From Pseudomonadota bacterium (GTDB lineage: Bacteria > Myxococcota > Polyangia > GCA-2747355 > JACKDQ01), in the NCBI GenBank assembly GCA_030591195.1, contig JAUVBO010000301.1, positions 1-5,400 of the forward strand: DNA of 5,400 nt. Reading direction: 5' to 3'. The translations under genes and the position numbers were made by a program. Positions 5,182 to 5,400 of this stretch are shown here, in pieces (the first letter of the stretch is position 1; each line of letters begins with the position of its first letter). The notes beneath the pieces are model-generated. The model did not search any database, was not told the DNA's origin, and saw only the letters and a list, made by a program, of their open reading frames with translations.

Positions 5182-5400
5182 AAGCGGTTCGTGACGGGCG
5201 TGACGCGGGCAGCGGGCGTGGTGGGTCGACGAGAGCACGGTGGCTACCATCGGTTCTTCAGCCGGGGCCGGTGGGAGCCACGACGAGATTGACCTCTCGT
5301 TGACACGGCTCGTGTCGTCGACGCTGCCTTCGAGGGCTGGACGAGTCGTCCTGTCGGTGGACGAGACCCTGGGGCGTCACCCCGGCAACCACATCGCGTC
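5182..5400 (+). pseudogene. DDE-type transposase remnant (DDE_5/IS701-like), 5'-truncated and frameshifted, runs off the window
   Basis: Frame one reads KRFVTGVTRAAGVVGRR and GGYHRFFSRGRWEP up to CCA at 5278-5280, then hits a stop at 5290-5292. Skipping the single C at 5281 gives DEIDLSLTRLVSS in the next frame, so the junction reads RWEP-DEIDLSL without a gap. That frame continues through GRVVLSVDETLGRHPGNHIA to the window end. This order (VTG..RAAG, YHRFFSRARW, then VDDTL-R-x-G-K-I) is typical of the N-terminal half and first catalytic Asp of DDE_5 transposases; here DET replaces the more common DDT. About 60 or more N-terminal residues expected before KRFVTG are absent, and the palindromic array abuts instead. 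No start codon or terminal inverted repeat is recognisable. The family is inferred from remembered motif patterns, not from a search. The element is probably inactive, even if the part beyond the window is intact. Confidence 0.72.

Noticed and set aside
5265..5300. Programmed +1 frameshifting in the transposase
   Set aside because: This transposase type is normally one continuous frame, there is no slippery site or stimulator visible, and the gene is already 5'-truncated, so a decay mutation is simpler.
1..5400. tRNA, rRNA or riboswitch genes
   Set aside because: No cloverleaf, conserved rRNA segment or riboswitch core was recognised by eye; a covariance-model search would be needed to exclude small RNAs.

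Overview
The window comes from a GC-rich, diderm bacterium. The GC-biased third codon positions, the GTG and TTG starts, and two exported proteins ending like outer-membrane beta-barrels fit a Myxococcota/Deltaproteobacteria-like genome. That assignment is inferred from sequence style, not from a marker gene. Every supported gene is on the + strand.

Left part (2-676): the 3' part of rsmJ, the 16S rRNA G1516-N2 methyltransferase. Its true start lies before the window. It is a housekeeping gene and probably not functionally linked to what follows.

Centre (about 690-4138): a probable two-gene operon encoding tandem paralogues. Both proteins have a signal peptide, an N-terminal periplasmic domain built from two similar beta-rich repeats and bracketed by the only two cysteines of the mature protein, a conserved helix-plus-proline segment, and a long beta-strand-rich region ending in Phe as in outer-membrane barrels. 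The second gene starts at a TTG inside the end of the first (11-nt overlap) with a good ribosome binding site. It differs from its sister mainly by a pentapeptide-repeat linker (DNA period 15 bp, with a perfect 30-bp duplication). I do not recognise a named family; this is the most promising undescribed system here, and its function is unknown.

Right part (4139-5400): a decaying accessory region. A short lipoprotein gene with two SBBP-like (beta-propeller) repeats is split by a +4-nt frameshift in a GGAC triplication and stops after only two blades. It is preceded by a good -10 hexamer placed for a leaderless GTG start. Next comes an array of palindromic hairpin units (GTGGCCG, six variable bases, CGGCCAC) repeated at exactly 51 bp. 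The array runs directly into a 5'-truncated, frameshifted DDE-type transposase remnant (DDE_5/IS701-like) that continues off the window. This looks like an insertion-sequence graveyard; the array may be the end of another element or an independent repeat family.
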